From: Ryuthela nishihirai
Lineage: Eukaryota; Arthropoda; Arachnida; Araneae; Heptathelidae
DNA length: 64,000 bases
NCBI GenBank assembly: GCA_038380435.1
Contig: JAWZYU010000030.1
Span: 65,855,817 to 65,919,816, forward strand
Direction: 5' to 3'
Each line of letters starts with the position of its first letter. The stretch's first letter is position 1. A model generated the notes under the pieces. The model saw nothing but the letters and a program-made list of their open reading frames with translations, had not been told where the DNA came from and made no database searches. The translations under genes were made by a program, and so were the position numbers. This document shows positions 22,801 to 37,800 of this stretch, in pieces.

Positions 22801-25800
22801 GTACAATTATGAATCAAATAAACTGTGTGTTTCATCTTTCTCACCATAACCAGTGACTGATTAGGGCTGGGGAAAGTGGAGTAGGATGCCTAGGGCCCCA
22901 TACAGATTCAAATCAAATGTTAAATGGATATTTGTAACCATTTAAATTCTCTTTATTATGGCTCAGCCATCCCCATGGCCGAGTGGTTAGCACACTTGGC
23001 TACTGATCTAAGGGAACTGGTTGAGCCCCAGGTAAGGTATGGACATTTGTGATGTTTTCCTGCTGAGGTCCTGCCATCCTCACATACCTTCTACTATGGC
23101 ATATAAACTGGCAGGCTCCTGTCAGACCTCTGTGGAAAGCAGCTGCTTGAAGGGGTATTATTTATTGTGGCTTTATTGTGGCTTCTAGAAGCATAGTTCA
23201 TGATTTTCAATAAGTTTTAATAAGTCATAATATCAATGAGTGGCCCAAGATGTGACTTAGATGCAAATGGGAATGGAAGGGGAAGGGGCAGAACCAAGAA
23301 CTGTCCTGAGGCCAAATGTCCTTAATCTGTCTTGATATGATATGTAAAATACTTCCATTTTTTAGCATTTTATGCAAAAATATAATGGAAAATTTATATG
23401 AAAATCAATGATTAAAACATAATTATGCAAAATTATCTAAAGATTAACAATTATTTTTCTTCCTCGGCATGCATTCTGCAATTAGGTAATTTCATTGCAC
23501 AATCAATAGATTTTAAATTTTTTAAATTAAAAGCCAAAATATTCACAACCTAAATTTTTCATCCATTTATTTTATGTTTTTTGAACAAAAGGCTGAGAAA
23601 CCTAAGCTTTTTCTCACCTGTCACAGTTCACTCATATACATGGAAATATCATCATCATCATTCCCACTGAAACTATCAGGATCTTTAACCATTATGCCAA
23701 TTAAGGCCAAAAGAATGGCATCTTCAAATAGTACTTGTTTGGCATCCAAAGAGGTGTTGCCATTTCAATATTTTTTAAAGAACAATCATTGGTGAAAAAT
23801 GAGTACATCCAAAAAAATATGTATTTTATACACAATTTTGAAATTACAATAAAACTCATTTGCAAAATGTTAACTAATAAGAAACACTGATACTTTTTTT
23901 AAAGTAATGAAGCTATTCAAAAATATGCAAATATGATAAAAATCAATCTATCTACCTCTCAGATACAAACGCAAGATATCCTGGTTTTGCTGGAGAACTA
24001 ATAATGTAACACCTATCTGGGAAATTGTCTGATACTCGTTGATTTAAGTAGCACATGGTTGTGTTCCAATATCTTGAACATTAAGGTACTGGTCTACCTT
24101 CATAACCTTAATTAAGAAAGTGTGAGTTGACACCCTCTTAGTTCAATATGTAGAGCAACTGGTGCCTAAGCAGGAGATCCCATGTACAATATCCAAGAGA
24201 AGTACAGATTTCCCCCACACACTTTCCTATTTCTATTAACTAATTATTTAAAATAAACTTTTCTAGATTTAGTTATATATGAACCCACTATGTGTCATTG
24301 GCAAATTATAACCTTTTTATATTTGTGTAATTAATATTCTTAGTTGAATTGTTTTTAGGTGGCAAATACAACTGTAGTACAAGTCAACAGCAGTAGTGCT
24401 TCACAGTGCTGCAAAATGAAAAAAGGTTGAAAATTGACTGCTAAAGTAGTGTTCCAATCTCAGAGGTCTGTATTCAAATTTCCTCTTTCTTTCAGTGACT
24501 ACAAGATCTTTATATCACACTTATGAAGCAGAGCAGAGAGACTCTAGCTTTCCTTCTTTTGGTTCCTTGTTAACCATTCTCTCACTGTTGTAAACTTTGG
24601 AATTCTCCCGAGAGCTGAGGAGATCCTTCTCTATTCATCTCCAAGTTGGAATTGTATAGAGCAATTCCGCTCTTCACACCCTTGGTAGAGTCAACAGCAT
24701 TAGCTGCGCCTACCTGCAGCATGTCTGAAACTGTATCCGATATTATGTTACTGTTTCCAATGCTGCCATTGAGCCGTTTTCTTTTAGAAACTTAATGCCA
24801 TTGAATCTCTGACTATCCATCAGTTCTTTTTTAGATACCCACCAGAAGAGGAATTTTCAGTGCATGCATCTTTCCACTGAGAAGATTAGGCTCCTTTTCA
24901 AAATCTAATGCTTTTCTTTGTCTTATGGATTGATGTAGAGGGGTATCCCATACTGCCTCTACTTATTTGACCTTTCTATTCTGATTGATGCAGAGTTCAA
25001 AATTGAAGGCTAATTTCATCATGAGCTAATATTAACTTTAAATTGGAAGTTTCATCATCATCATCATCATCCTCCTCCTCAAGCAGCCATGGGCTACGGA
25101 GGTCCAACCAGACTGTGCAATTTAATTCTCCAAGCAAGTCTATCCTGAGCTACATCTACTGCATCTGGCCACTGCACACCAATTCTAACAAGGTCCTGTT
25201 TGACATTGTCTGCCCACCGCATCCTAGGTCTCCCCCTTCTTTCTGAGGCCTTTAGGCACACTGTTCATAACCCTATTCACCAATCTATAATTATTCATAT
25301 GGGCAACATGGCCAAACCAACGGAGTCTCTCTCTGCACAATATGCTGCTTAAAGGAGGTTGCAAACTCCTTTGCTTAATCTCATCATTAGTTACAAAGTT
25401 GAACCACCTAATGCCCAAGATACTGCGTAAGCATCTGGAATCAAAAGCATCTAGTTTCCTGTAATCCTGTTTACAAAGTGTCCAAGTTTCACTACCATAA
25501 CTAACCCTAGAAAGAACCAAACTATTATACAGTCTAATTTTAGTCTTTAGGTGTATACGCCTATTTCTCCACACTCTCCATAGATTCTTAAAAGTCCCGG
25601 CAGCAATCCCTATTCGTCTGTTAATCTCATGCCGCACATCACCATTATCTGTTACATAGCTCCCAAGATAATTAAACTGTGACACCTGCTCAAGACTGCA
25701 ACCATTCAGATTAACTGAATCACAGCCTGCCTGACCAATTTTCATCACTTTAGTTTTCTCTCTGTTTATAACCAAACCTACTCTACTACCAGTCTCATCA

Positions 25801-28800
25801 ACAGCTTGAATGAAAGAGTTCATCTCATCAACATCATTTGCCAAAAGGGCTAAATCATCAGCATAATCTAAATCAGAAATTTTCATATCTCCAGCCCATT
25901 TAAGGCCAAAATCTTTCCCTTGAAGTGAATTTCGCATAACATAATCAATAACCAAGCTAAAGAGAAAAGGAGACAAAATGTACCCTTGTCGAACACCAGA
26001 AGTAATGCTAAACCAATTGCTACAAGCCTTACCAACTCTCACACACGACTCAGTGTTATTATAGAGAGCTTTCATTATGTTAATTAACTTGTCTGGTATA
26101 CCATATGATTTCACAATCAACCACAAATTATGATGATCAACAGAGTCGAAAGCCTTTTTGAAATCAACAAAGCTAGCAACCAAAGGTTTCTGAAACTCTA
26201 AACATTTCTCAAGAATCTGCCTAAGTGAAAATATTTGATCCACACATCCCCTACCACTTCTGAATCCACATTGCTCATCACGCAATTGACTGTCAACCAG
26301 ATTCTTAATTCTATTAAGCACAATCATGGAAAGAACTTTACCTGGAACAGAGAGTAGGCTAATATTCCTATAGTTATCACAAGAACTGCGATCACCTTTT
26401 TTGAAAATAGGGATAACAATAGCTCTGGTAAAATCCTTAGGAACCATGCCTTTATCATAAAAGATATTCAGAATTTCAGTCATCCAAGTGGTAACCGAAA
26501 CATTTCCAGCTCTAAGCATTTCTGTAGTAATTTCATCTACCCCTGGGGATTTATGAAGTTTAAGTTTAGAAACAGCCAAAATAACTTCAGATTGTGTTAT
26601 AGGGCCAACATTAAAGCCACCAATGCATCTATCATCATTGCAAACAATGGGAATAGAACTAATCGCATTGTTTAGAACATCACTGAAATGCTCAGCCCAC
26701 CTAGCCATGACAGAATCCTCACCTTCTATAACCTTACCTTGTTTATCCTTCAATCCCTGTATACCTGTCCGTTTTCTACCACACAAAACATTAACTATCT
26801 GGTACAGCTCTCTGCTGTTGTGCTGTCTAACTGCTTCCTCGGCTTTGTCAGCCAAACCATCAAGCCAAAGATTCTTATCAGCAGCTAACTGATCCTTTAC
26901 AAGTTTATTAAGGTCTCTGTAATGCTTTCTATTAGGACTAGTAGGGTATTGATTAAGGGCATTCCTGCAGTTCTTTCTTTCCGAAATAAGCTCAAGTGCC
27001 TTATCACTCAGATAATTCTGTCTCTTCTGCTCCCTTTTTTCCTAAAAGAGTACTGTTAGTGTCCAAAAAAGCCTGTTTAAAATGATCCCATTCTTCCTCA
27101 ACTTCAGTAGTAAGCATACCATGACTGTCATAATGACTAAGTAACCTATCATGGTAAGCTTTGGCTACAACTGGGTCTTTCAGAGCTTCAGTATTAAAAG
27201 CAAATTTTTTAACCCTAACACAACACTTTTTAAGTTTAAGTTGCAAGACACTTTTAACTAGGTAATGGTCAGATCCAATTTCAGCTCCCCTATATGCCCT
27301 GGTATTTCTAACAGAACTAGCCCATTTGCTGTTAATTAATATATAATCAATCATATTCCTATGCAGCCCATCAGGCGAAACCCATGTGTACTTATGTATG
27401 TCGCGGTGTTTGTAATATGTGTTAGTTATTCTGAAACCATCGAGTTTACTTACCTGTAGGAGACGTTGCCCATTGCCATTGTAGCTACCAATACCAAAAG
27501 GGCCAATCACCCCTCCCCAAAGGTCAGAGTCAGTACCAACTTTGGCATTGAAGTCACCAAGAACAAGGGTAATATCTCCTTTCTTGACAGAATTCAAAAT
27601 ATCCTGAAGTTGTTCATAAAACCTATCCTTCTCATCCTCATCGGCATCCTCAGTGGGGGCATAACAGCAGATAACATTCAGGTCTTTAAGGCTTGTCTGA
27701 AATTTTGCTGTAAGAAACCTTTCATTAATGCACTCATATCCTAGAAGAGCATCACTAGCGTGTCTGCTGAGAAGCAGACCCACGCCTTGGTGATGCTTAT
27801 TGTCGTCCCTCCCTGAAAAGAGAAATTTAAGATTATTTTCACTATTTCAAAATTTAATATTATGTGCTTGGCTACTGGTCTAAGGGACCTCGGTTCGAGC
27901 CCCGGATAAGGCATGAGCATTTGTTCATTATGCTGTTTTTCTGCTGAGGTCCTGACATCCTCACAGACTTTCTACTATGGCATATAAACTGACAGGCACC
28001 TGTCAGACCTCTGTGGCAAGCAGCTGCTTGAGGGGGTATTTATTTATTATTTAATATTGAACGTAAATATCCAGTGTACTTAAAACTGCTAATTTTATTA
28101 TGTTTAATTAACTGAAACATTTTCTTTTTCCATTCCTAAATTTGGTGAAATAAAAATTGCAACTTTTTTGGTTGAAAAACAGTGAATTTTCAGTATTAAC
28201 TTTAACATAATTATTTTCAATTTAAAGATTATGGGAGCCTTTCCTTTAGTGACTAGAATCAACAGCACTACCAAGATTGGAATCACAATAGCTGCTACAC
28301 CTGTAACAATAATTATACAATTTACAATACTCTTTACAATTGTATACTTTTAACAATACTCTTTACAATGGTATAATTTTTTAAAATCTTTTTTGTGGGG
28401 TAGTGCAACATTTTTGTGATATAGTAAAAAACATAACCTTTCTTGAAGAGAATAAAAAGTTTTACAGGCTACTGCAAAAAAAATTATATTAGATACTTGT
28501 TATACTGTAACTTTGGAGTAAGCATGAACAGTAAGCCAATGGTTTTAGTTGCTATGAGGAAATTACATAGAGAAACAGAGTGTTCAGCAGGCTCTGCACA
28601 ACTATTTTTCACATTCACCACCCTAACAGACCACTGAGTTGGTAGCTGTGCCATCATTGCTAGGCTAACCACCTAAACTTTCCAGAGGGATGTTTAACTT
28701 CTCAAGCTACAACATGCAAACATTTATTAATATTATTTTCATATAAATTTTTTGTATTTTATGTTATAAATATATATTATTGTGCATTTTCAATTCTATT

Positions 28801-31800
28801 CTGTATTATTTTCTACTAATATTGAATATTGCTATTATTACTGCTTAAACGTTTAGTTGTATGATACAGAATTTGGATTTAAAGATTTAAGTAGGTAAAA
28901 TTAGAATGCATTTGGGAACATCTTTCAGTTCCAGCTAGGGATCTTCATCAGTTGCTGATATCTCTGTTCTAGCACTTGTCTCTCAGAAAAATGCCCAGAA
29001 GTGCTATCAATATGTACTCAGTAGTTAGTAGGCATAAAAATACAGTGCCTGAAACAGAGAGGACAATAAGTGCTAAGGATACCTAAATGAGAATGACATT
29101 TCCCAAGAGTCCACAATAAATGTGTACACACTCATCTACAGCATTTAGAATGAATCTCATTTGATTTTTCCCATGTGATCTTTATGTAAAAAAGTTTAAA
29201 GATGTGTGGTGGAGAGATATTGATTTTTTGCAATTAATTTCAAATTTTAGAAAAGGAATTAATACTTACAAATGTCTTCTCTTCACAAAGTAAAACAAAC
29301 CAAGTGCAGTGACTAGAATCAACAGCACTACCAAGATTGGAATCACAATAGCTGCTACACCTGTAACAATAATTATAACAAGGAATACTGAGCTTATAGG
29401 TTTGCAGAATTAAAAGGATATAGCAAGTTATTACATTTCTATTACTAATTAGCAAAAGAACAATTTTTTATGAATGAGAAGCAAAACAGCAATGAGAGTC
29501 ATATCAGAGAAAGAGTGTGGTCTCTAAATTACAATGGGACTTCTGAAAAAGGGTAAAAAATTTCCTTTAAGGTATTGCAAGAGGATTTGCTCAATAACAG
29601 TTTGATACAATGAGATGGGGCTATTCTTCGAATTTTATTTTAGCAAAAGTATTGTGTGACTATTATATTGTTGCAATATTGCACATGTGATAACTGTAGG
29701 AGAAGCTGGAGAATAAAAAAAAAATTAATTAGCAAAAAGGGTGGTTAACTTGACAGCAGACACACCTCTTTTTTTCGTGACATTAATGGGTGTATTATGG
29801 TCTATAACTCTTCCAGTGTCCAGCCTGAAAAACAGGTTTCCATCCAGAGGCCTATTTTCTCCCTATGCTCGGCCAAAAAAAATTAACTTTAGAACTTTTT
29901 TGCCAAATAACTAATGAAAGGAATTATGGCATGTTGTATGCCAAATTAATCAGCATTTAATTCTGGATTTTCTCAAATGGAAAAAAAAAAGCGGGATGTA
30001 TTTTGTAATTACTTCCAAAAATCTATCATTTTCAAAAATAGCAGTTCTTTCGTTAATTTTTAGGAGATTTTCGAAAATTTAAGGAAAAATTTGTTGATAA
30101 TAGTTCAAATAAAACTTGTGAGCTTAAATCAGGAGATTGCTTCAGCAAATAGGAACATTAACAAGCAAATTGGCAATACCATTTAGTGCTTCTAAGAAAT
30201 GGCAATCAGATGGCTTTATAAAATTATTTATATTGTAGTTTAATAAGCATCAAATTAAAAAGAAAAATATTATATTTGAAGCCTGAATTATACATTTTAT
30301 AAGATATATATATATATAAAAATTACAACAGCAATTTTTATTTTTAAAAAATCTATTTTTTTTTTTGTTGTACTAAAAACAGATACATATGTCCTTGGCC
30401 TCTCAATTCAGATTCTCTGAACTTTATAAAATTATTATTCATATAAATTGTTAAATATAAGTATTTGACAAAAAAAGATGATATGTTTTATTTTAATAGA
30501 ACTTTTTTAGAGTCATGTAGTAAAAAAATGCATCTGTCAACACAAATAAAAATTTATTTAAAAAAACTAATAGACAGAAATGATTACAATGCACATGAAT
30601 AGAATGATTATATATTTCTGAATAACAAAAAAAATTTTTTGGTTTTAAGTAAATATTTTTCTCAGTTTGTAATTATTTTCTCAGTACCATACTTTGAGAA
30701 AATTCCAGGCTTTTAGCCAATTGTGCTGAGTCACATAAACATGTCAACTTTAGAATTTTTTTTTAAATAACCAATCAACAAGGTCATGTTATATACCAAA
30801 TTAAACAGAATTTAATTACAAATTTTAGGAAAATAAATAATATAACAAATTTGCATCGCACAATACAATTAAGGCTTCATTTTGGAAAACCTGATGAATA
30901 AAAATAGTTAAATTATATATTTAATGAAAGGAAATTTCCTCCTGAACAATATAACATTCAACCTGAAATACGATTTTTTATTTCTTTTCATGATTCTTTT
31001 CAGTATCATATATTTTAAACATGGCCAGTGTTATACAACGTGACTTGGACTTCTCACATTCACGAGATTTTCTGAACTGGTTATAAAATAAAAAAGAACT
31101 TCCTTGGCTGCTTTTTTTGCTTAACATAATGAATTTTTTCTTTGGATGTTGAAGTTTGGCAATCTTGGCTAAGTACAGAAATGTTTGTGCACCAAAGCAA
31201 AAAAAAAAACAGCATTATATCATCTGTGTGGCATAGCCAAAGTACTAAAGGGGCCTTTAAAATAATTAAAAATAAACATAAAAAATTATATTTTTCTAGA
31301 GGGGGTGAAACTTTCTACATGAGTTTAGTAGAGGGGATGTCTTCCTGAAATTTCCCTCCCACACGATGGCTGATTTTCATAGCAAGGAAGTCTATTTTGC
31401 TTCTGTATCCAAAATATTCATTTTCAGAAAATGGTACAAGCTCAAAGTTTTTTTACTAAAAAAACAAGAAATAATAAAAGAAAAATTACATATAACCTAA
31501 TGGGATGTTAAATATCTGCAACAACTTTTAAGCTGGCCTCTGATCTAGCATAACTCGGAAACATCAATAAATCAGCCGATCGGAAGATGGCTAACTAACG
31601 GAAGTAAATCTACAGAAATTAATTTGTTTCCATATCCAAGACCTCATTTATTTTTAGAAAATGATACTAGATCAAAGTTTTACTGGAAAAGTAATAAATA
31701 ATAAAATAAAAATTAACACATAGCCTAATGCGATGTTAAAATATCCACAGCAACAAGTTGTAGGCCAGCCATACGATGTAACACAACTATGAAAAAAAAA

Positions 31801-34800
31801 TCTATCTCTATCAATTGGCCAAAAGATCACCAATTTCTGAAAATAAACTAGTGAAATGAAAACTAAGGTTTAAATATAAAAAAAGTAAATACTAACTTTA
31901 CAAAGGATATCCAATATGCTGGACCAAAACCGTAAACAACACTTATAGCACACGCAACAGAGAATGCATGTGTCAGCCATCTGAGTCTTGTTTGTCTCAG
32001 TGATGCATAACTAAATGCAGCTGCAACCAGAATTTCTAAGGATGTGTTTACTTCTAGTTTCGATTTTATGGGGGGGAAAGATGCATTGCATGCTGGGAAA
32101 AATAATAAAAATAACTTGGAAATACTGAAATAGGTTTATGACAGAAAAGAGTGTGAAACGGGAGAAAAAAAATGGTGGTACATATTTTGTAATTACTTCC
32201 AAAATCTATCGTTTTTAAAAATAGCATTTTTTTTTTTGTTAATTTATAGGAGATTTTCGAAAATTTAAGGAAAAATTTGTTGATAATAGTTCAAATCAAA
32301 CTTGTGAGCTTAAATCAGAAGGTTGCTTCAGCAAATAGGAATGTTAGCAAGCAAATCGGCAATACCGTTTAGTGCTTCTAAGAAATAGCAATCAGATGGC
32401 TTTATAAAATTATTTACATTGTAGTTTAATAAAATATGTATCAAACTAAAGAGCAAAATATTATTTTTGAAGCCTGAATCATATATTTATAAGATATATA
32501 TATATTAAAAAAATTACAGCGGCAATTTTTATTTAAAACAAAAGACTTTTTTGTTGTATTAAAAACAGATACATAAGCCATTGGCCTCTCAATTCAGATT
32601 CTCTGAACGTATACAGACAACGTGGACACTGGAAGGGTTAATGATTTCCTTTTGGTCTGGAATAGCTGTCACTGAGTGAAAGCTTAGTTATTAAAATATT
32701 TTGCTTTAAAACTAATTTTTTAACCTTTTTTATATTTGTAATTCTATGCTTTATTTTAAAAGAATAAACAAATATGATATGCTTTATATTTTGTCAAAAG
32801 TATAAAAAATATTAAAAAAGTAACTTTTCAATTTTATGTATATTTTAAACATTTAATATGGCTTCTACATCCATAATTGATCATAACATACTTTGAATAT
32901 TCATTTGGAAAAGTATATTTATGTGCAATGGGAAAAGCCAAATTATGGCATGAAAAGGACCACCTTCAGTAGATGAATGCTATACGATTGAAAGAAATGA
33001 ACAATATTTTTCTATGCCACCATAGTGAAATGCATTGCCAAATGGTAAAATATTTTTACGTCTATGCAATAAGAATATTCAAGATTTACTACAAGCAAAC
33101 ACATGCAAATGCTGCAGAATGCATTTATAGAAATCCAACAAATCACAAGAGCTGACTAAACAACTAATGTGAACCCAGGTTAAATTTTCAGCAATGTAAC
33201 TAGAAAATATTTACCTAAGAATTTACATTAGTATTAAGTGAAGCAATTAAAACACTATCTTTTTTTACTCTCTTTGAAACAAACTAATCAGATTTTTTTA
33301 AACATGAAGTTGAAGTACATAGCATGAAATTACCAAATGATGCTGCCAACTTTAGATCTAAAGAGAAATTTTAAACTTACCACTAGGAGGTACATTTGAT
33401 GGAATTCTGTTACGTGGGGTATATTCCCCACAATGTAGACCACTGTAATTCTCAGGACATTTACATGTCACCTTGTTGGACTCATCAGCCTCACATTGCC
33501 CACCATTTCTGCAGGGACATCGATATGGTTGTGGTTTTGGTACCTCAAAACCTATAGTAAAAAAATTACTCAATGACATAAATTATTGAGTCTGACACAG
33601 CACCAAGTACTAACATGATATTGATGAAATGCATTATCTAATAATCAGATGATACAATAAAAGTAATGTTGTAACAACTAAGCAGTACAACTTAAATATA
33701 TATCACACCACTGATAATTACATCCTTTAAACACTTCTTTTTGTATGTCTTTCTAACCTTATGCACAGTGGAATATGTAAGCTTGAAATTTTTAACACTT
33801 AATGCATTTACTTGAATACATTGGTACTGCTGAGTGAGAACCCTGCCCTTGGAATATTTTTTCTTAAGAGAAAATTACTTCAATTTAGTTTAGTCAAAAT
33901 GTTCAGAATTCAGGTGCATTTCTGATGTACCTATATTTTTCGGACACCATTTGGTAAAACCTTATGGAATCTGAAAAGCATGTCAGTGTCCTACTCTAAA
34001 GACAGTGAATTTTGGCCCAATTTCACTACCTCTAAAAATCTGCTTTTCATTTGAGAAGTTAGTTACCCTAAGCATTTCACAAGTACCTGATAGGCAATGT
34101 ATGTCATAGCACATCTTTCAGACACTTTCACTGCCCAGAATGACTATGCAAATATGCCCTGCACAATATACCTTTATGATGTAACAGGGAATTAGTTGCA
34201 CTCAGAAACTGTTGTAAAAGCCATCTTCTAAAGGTTAATAATAAGTTTCATTTTTTAGTTTCATTTCTAATATGAATCAAAAAGAGTGAGATACTAATTC
34301 AGTAAAAGCCCCATTTAAATAAGTGTTAAACTTACCAGCATTACATGATGCAGATCCAGTTAATGATACTGGAGAGCCATCAGGACATGCACACCTATAA
34401 CCTCCAGGTATCAACAGGCATAGATGTGAACAAGCATTGAGAGGGCAGCGATTGGTTACTGCAGAAGAAAAATTAATATAATTATTATATAAAATAATAT
34501 TGTTACTATAAAATAATATTGTTGTAATTATAAAATAATATTGTCACCAAACATAGAGCAGGAAGGGAGAAGAATATGGCTTAACATCAATGATAAATTA
34601 TTGTTTGTATCATCTAAAAGAACAGTTAAATTATAAAGTGTATTTTATTGTTTATGCATGTATAAAATATTAATATATTTTGTCACCCATTACCTTGGTA
34701 CTTATTTTCAAATAGCATTTTTACTTTAGATTATTTCAATGATATTAAAAGTTTTAGAAGTTGATCTTTTGGTTCTTGAAAATTATAATAAAAAATAAAT

Positions 34801-37800
34801 AAATACCCCCTCAAGCAGCTGCTTGCCATAGAGGTCTGACAGGAGCCTGTCAGTTTATATGTCACAATAGAAGGTTTAAAAGAATGGCGAGACCTCAGCA
34901 GAAAAACAACACAAATGTCCATGGGCTCGAACCCAGGTCCCTTTGATCAGTAGCCAACAGTGCTAACCACTCAGCCACGGGATGGCTTAACAATTACATA
35001 GTTCGAATATCAAATTACTGAAAATTTAATTGCAAGATGATGAAATCAAGTTTTGCATTTATCACCATTCTACATTTTTTTAAGCTATCAAGCATTTTAA
35101 TTTTCAGTGTTTATAAAATATTAAATCTTATTTCTTACATCAATATTTGACTAATTATCAATGGTAGTTTCAGATTGAATAAAAATAAAGGAAACACTTA
35201 CTTGTTATGTTGTACTTTAATGGGTGGTATATTTTAACGCTTGTTGGAGATTCTAAACTGCGGCGTATTCTGACTTTAACACCACGTCCAAATTTGTCTT
35301 GCTTCCAGATCTCACCAGTGTCTCTAGTTAACCAATAAATATGGTCTTCAAAAATATCCAATGAGGATGGATGATTTAATTCTGAAAATATTTTATTATT
35401 TATTAATTCCAAAGAATATATTAGCTTTAACTCTTGTGGTGAATGCAGTATATATTTCTTAAATAGCAATTTTTTGATATTTTAAAACCTAAAAAATAAA
35501 GTGTATGCCTTACATGATAACTAAAAAATATGCAAATTTATGTAGCTATGCTTCATTTGCAAACTGATCAGGTTTTTATTTCACACTTAATCTCTATAAC
35601 TGGTAGCTAGGTAGTCACTGGAAGGAGAGTTATGCGTCAATCCCCTGTGATGATGCATAGAACCGGTCAGACCTAGCACCTAATATCCGACCCTGCCTTC
35701 TCATGGTGTAGGCCGTTAGTACCTTTCAAAATAGATACTCTCTTGTGGAAGTGAACGGAAGGGCTGCCAGATTAGTGTGGCCTATTGATCTGGACAACTA
35801 TGGCTACTTTTCTTTTCTTCTACCCTGCTGAGGAGAGTTCAACCATACAGGGTCCTGGTGGTGACCATATAAACCTACCAGACTGGAGTGGAATAAGGCT
35901 CTGAGCTTGATTATGGATCCTGAATTTGCTGCACTGGTGGTGTTCTGTGGGGAAAAATCTTCTGCTATGTTTTCTGTTTGTTTGTGGGTTGACAGCCCCA
36001 AGTGAAAAGATTCACAGGACACATTTATCAGCTGGTAGATAATCCTGAGCAGAGATCATTGCAAGCACCTGAACTCTTGCTTCTATGGGTATCATCAAAT
36101 TCTACATTTTAGGAAGCCTTCCAGCATAGATGGCTTCAGCCTTTAGTACTAGGGAACGGGTCTTTGCTCCATGCCTGCAATTAGGGGGCTATTGATATTG
36201 TTGGCATTCCCTCTCTCAATAAACATAATTTCTTTAAACATCCCACTAACCATTTTCTCTCTCTAGGTAGTTGGAATGTAGGGACTCTGCACAGAGTTTA
36301 TTCTCTTGATATTCTCATACAAAAATTCCACTGTTATAATTTAGATATTCTCAGCTTGCAAGAAACTAGGTAGACATATAAAGGTCAGATTCTTAAAAAT
36401 AATCTTAAATTTCTCTTTTCAGAGAGGGATGATAATAAACATCCCCAAGGTGTAGATCTGCTTCTCAACAGACACACTAGATGCTCTTCTACGATATTAG
36501 TGCATTAATGAAAGGTTTCTTACAGCAAAAAATCAGACAAGCATTAAAGACTTCAATGTTATCTACTGTTATGCCCCCACTGAGGATGCCAATGAGGATG
36601 AGAAGGATAGGTTTTACAGACAACTTCAAAATATTTTGAATTCTGTCAAGAAAGGAGATATTACCCTTGTTCTAGGTGACTTCAATGCCAAAGTTGGTAT
36701 TGACTCTGACCTTTGAGAATGGGTGATAGGTCCTTTTGGTATTGGTAGCTGCAATGGGCAACGTCTCCTACAGATAAGTAAACTCAATGGTTTCAGAATA
36801 ACTAACACTTATTACAAACACCACAACATACATAAGTACACATGGGTTTCACTTGATGTGCTGTATAAGAATATGACTGATTATATATTAATCAACAGCA
36901 AATGGGCTAGTTCTGTTAGGAATATCAGGGTATGTAGGGGAGCTGAAATTGGATCTGACCATTACCTTGTTAAAAGCATCTTGCAACTTAAACTTAAGAA
37001 GTGTTGTGGTAAGATTAAAAAAAATCTATCTTTAATTCTGACCCAGTTATAGCTAAAGCTTACCATGATAGGTTACTTAATCATTATGATAGTCATCGTT
37101 GCTTACTACTGAAGTTGAAGAAGAATGGGGCCATTTTAAACAGGCTTTTTTTTTTGGAAACTAACAGTACTCTTTCAGGAAAAAAGGAGCAGAAGAGACA
37201 GAATTATTTGAGTGATAAGGCACTTGAGCTTATTTCAGAAAGAAGGAACTGCAGGAATGTCCTTAATCAATACCCCATTAGTCCTAATACACTGGTTTCA
37301 AATAAATTAAGGAATATCCTTATGTTAAGTCAATGGGAAGCTAAAGTCAAAGCTCTATAACTTCTAAAATAAGTTTTTTTTTCGTTTTGAAAAATGTGAT
37401 TACAGATAAAGCTTGCAATCAAATAAATCAGTATCTCGATTTTCAACAATATTCGCGCAGTATTTAATGAGTTATGGAAGTTTGAATATTTAGCAATAAC
37501 AATGCCAGCCACAAAAATTGGCTTCAGAAGTTAATTAAAACTTAGTAATAAGTATTATATAAAAGTGTTTAATAAAATAAGTTTGCATTTTAGAACTTTG
37601 TGCAACTGGAGATGATAAATGGGTACTGTATATTTATATTAAGTGCTAAAGGCAATGATTGAATTAGGAGAAACACCTCACCCAAGAGAATATTTACACT
37701 AGCATAGTTTATGCTTAATATTTGATGAGTCTTATGAAGTGCAGTTCAGTATGAATTGTTAAATACCATATAAAATTAAAGAGCTCAAGTGGAAACTCCT

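Larger units (their letters stand above)
25051..27840 (-). mobile_element. RTE-like LINE copy A, 5'-truncated, largest copy
   Basis: 2.8 kb of a non-LTR retrotransposon. The 3' end carries a microsatellite-like tail (ATGATG repeats, 25055-25073 on the minus strand), preceded by GCCCATGGCTGCTTGAGG. Endonuclease and reverse transcriptase domains follow one another. The 5' end stops near 27840, where the more complete copy at 55325-57840 continues, as expected for incomplete target-primed reverse transcription. The other copies in this window are at 35625, 49375 (with a nested copy at 50433), 55325 and 60793. Confidence 0.92.

Noticed and set aside
26623..27744. Plus-strand ORFs of 66-92 codons
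   Set aside because: Antisense shadows of the LINE reverse transcriptase and endonuclease.
32011..32202. Minus-strand ORF inside the 2.8-kb element
   Set aside because: Low-complexity, Phe-rich product with no transposase motif.
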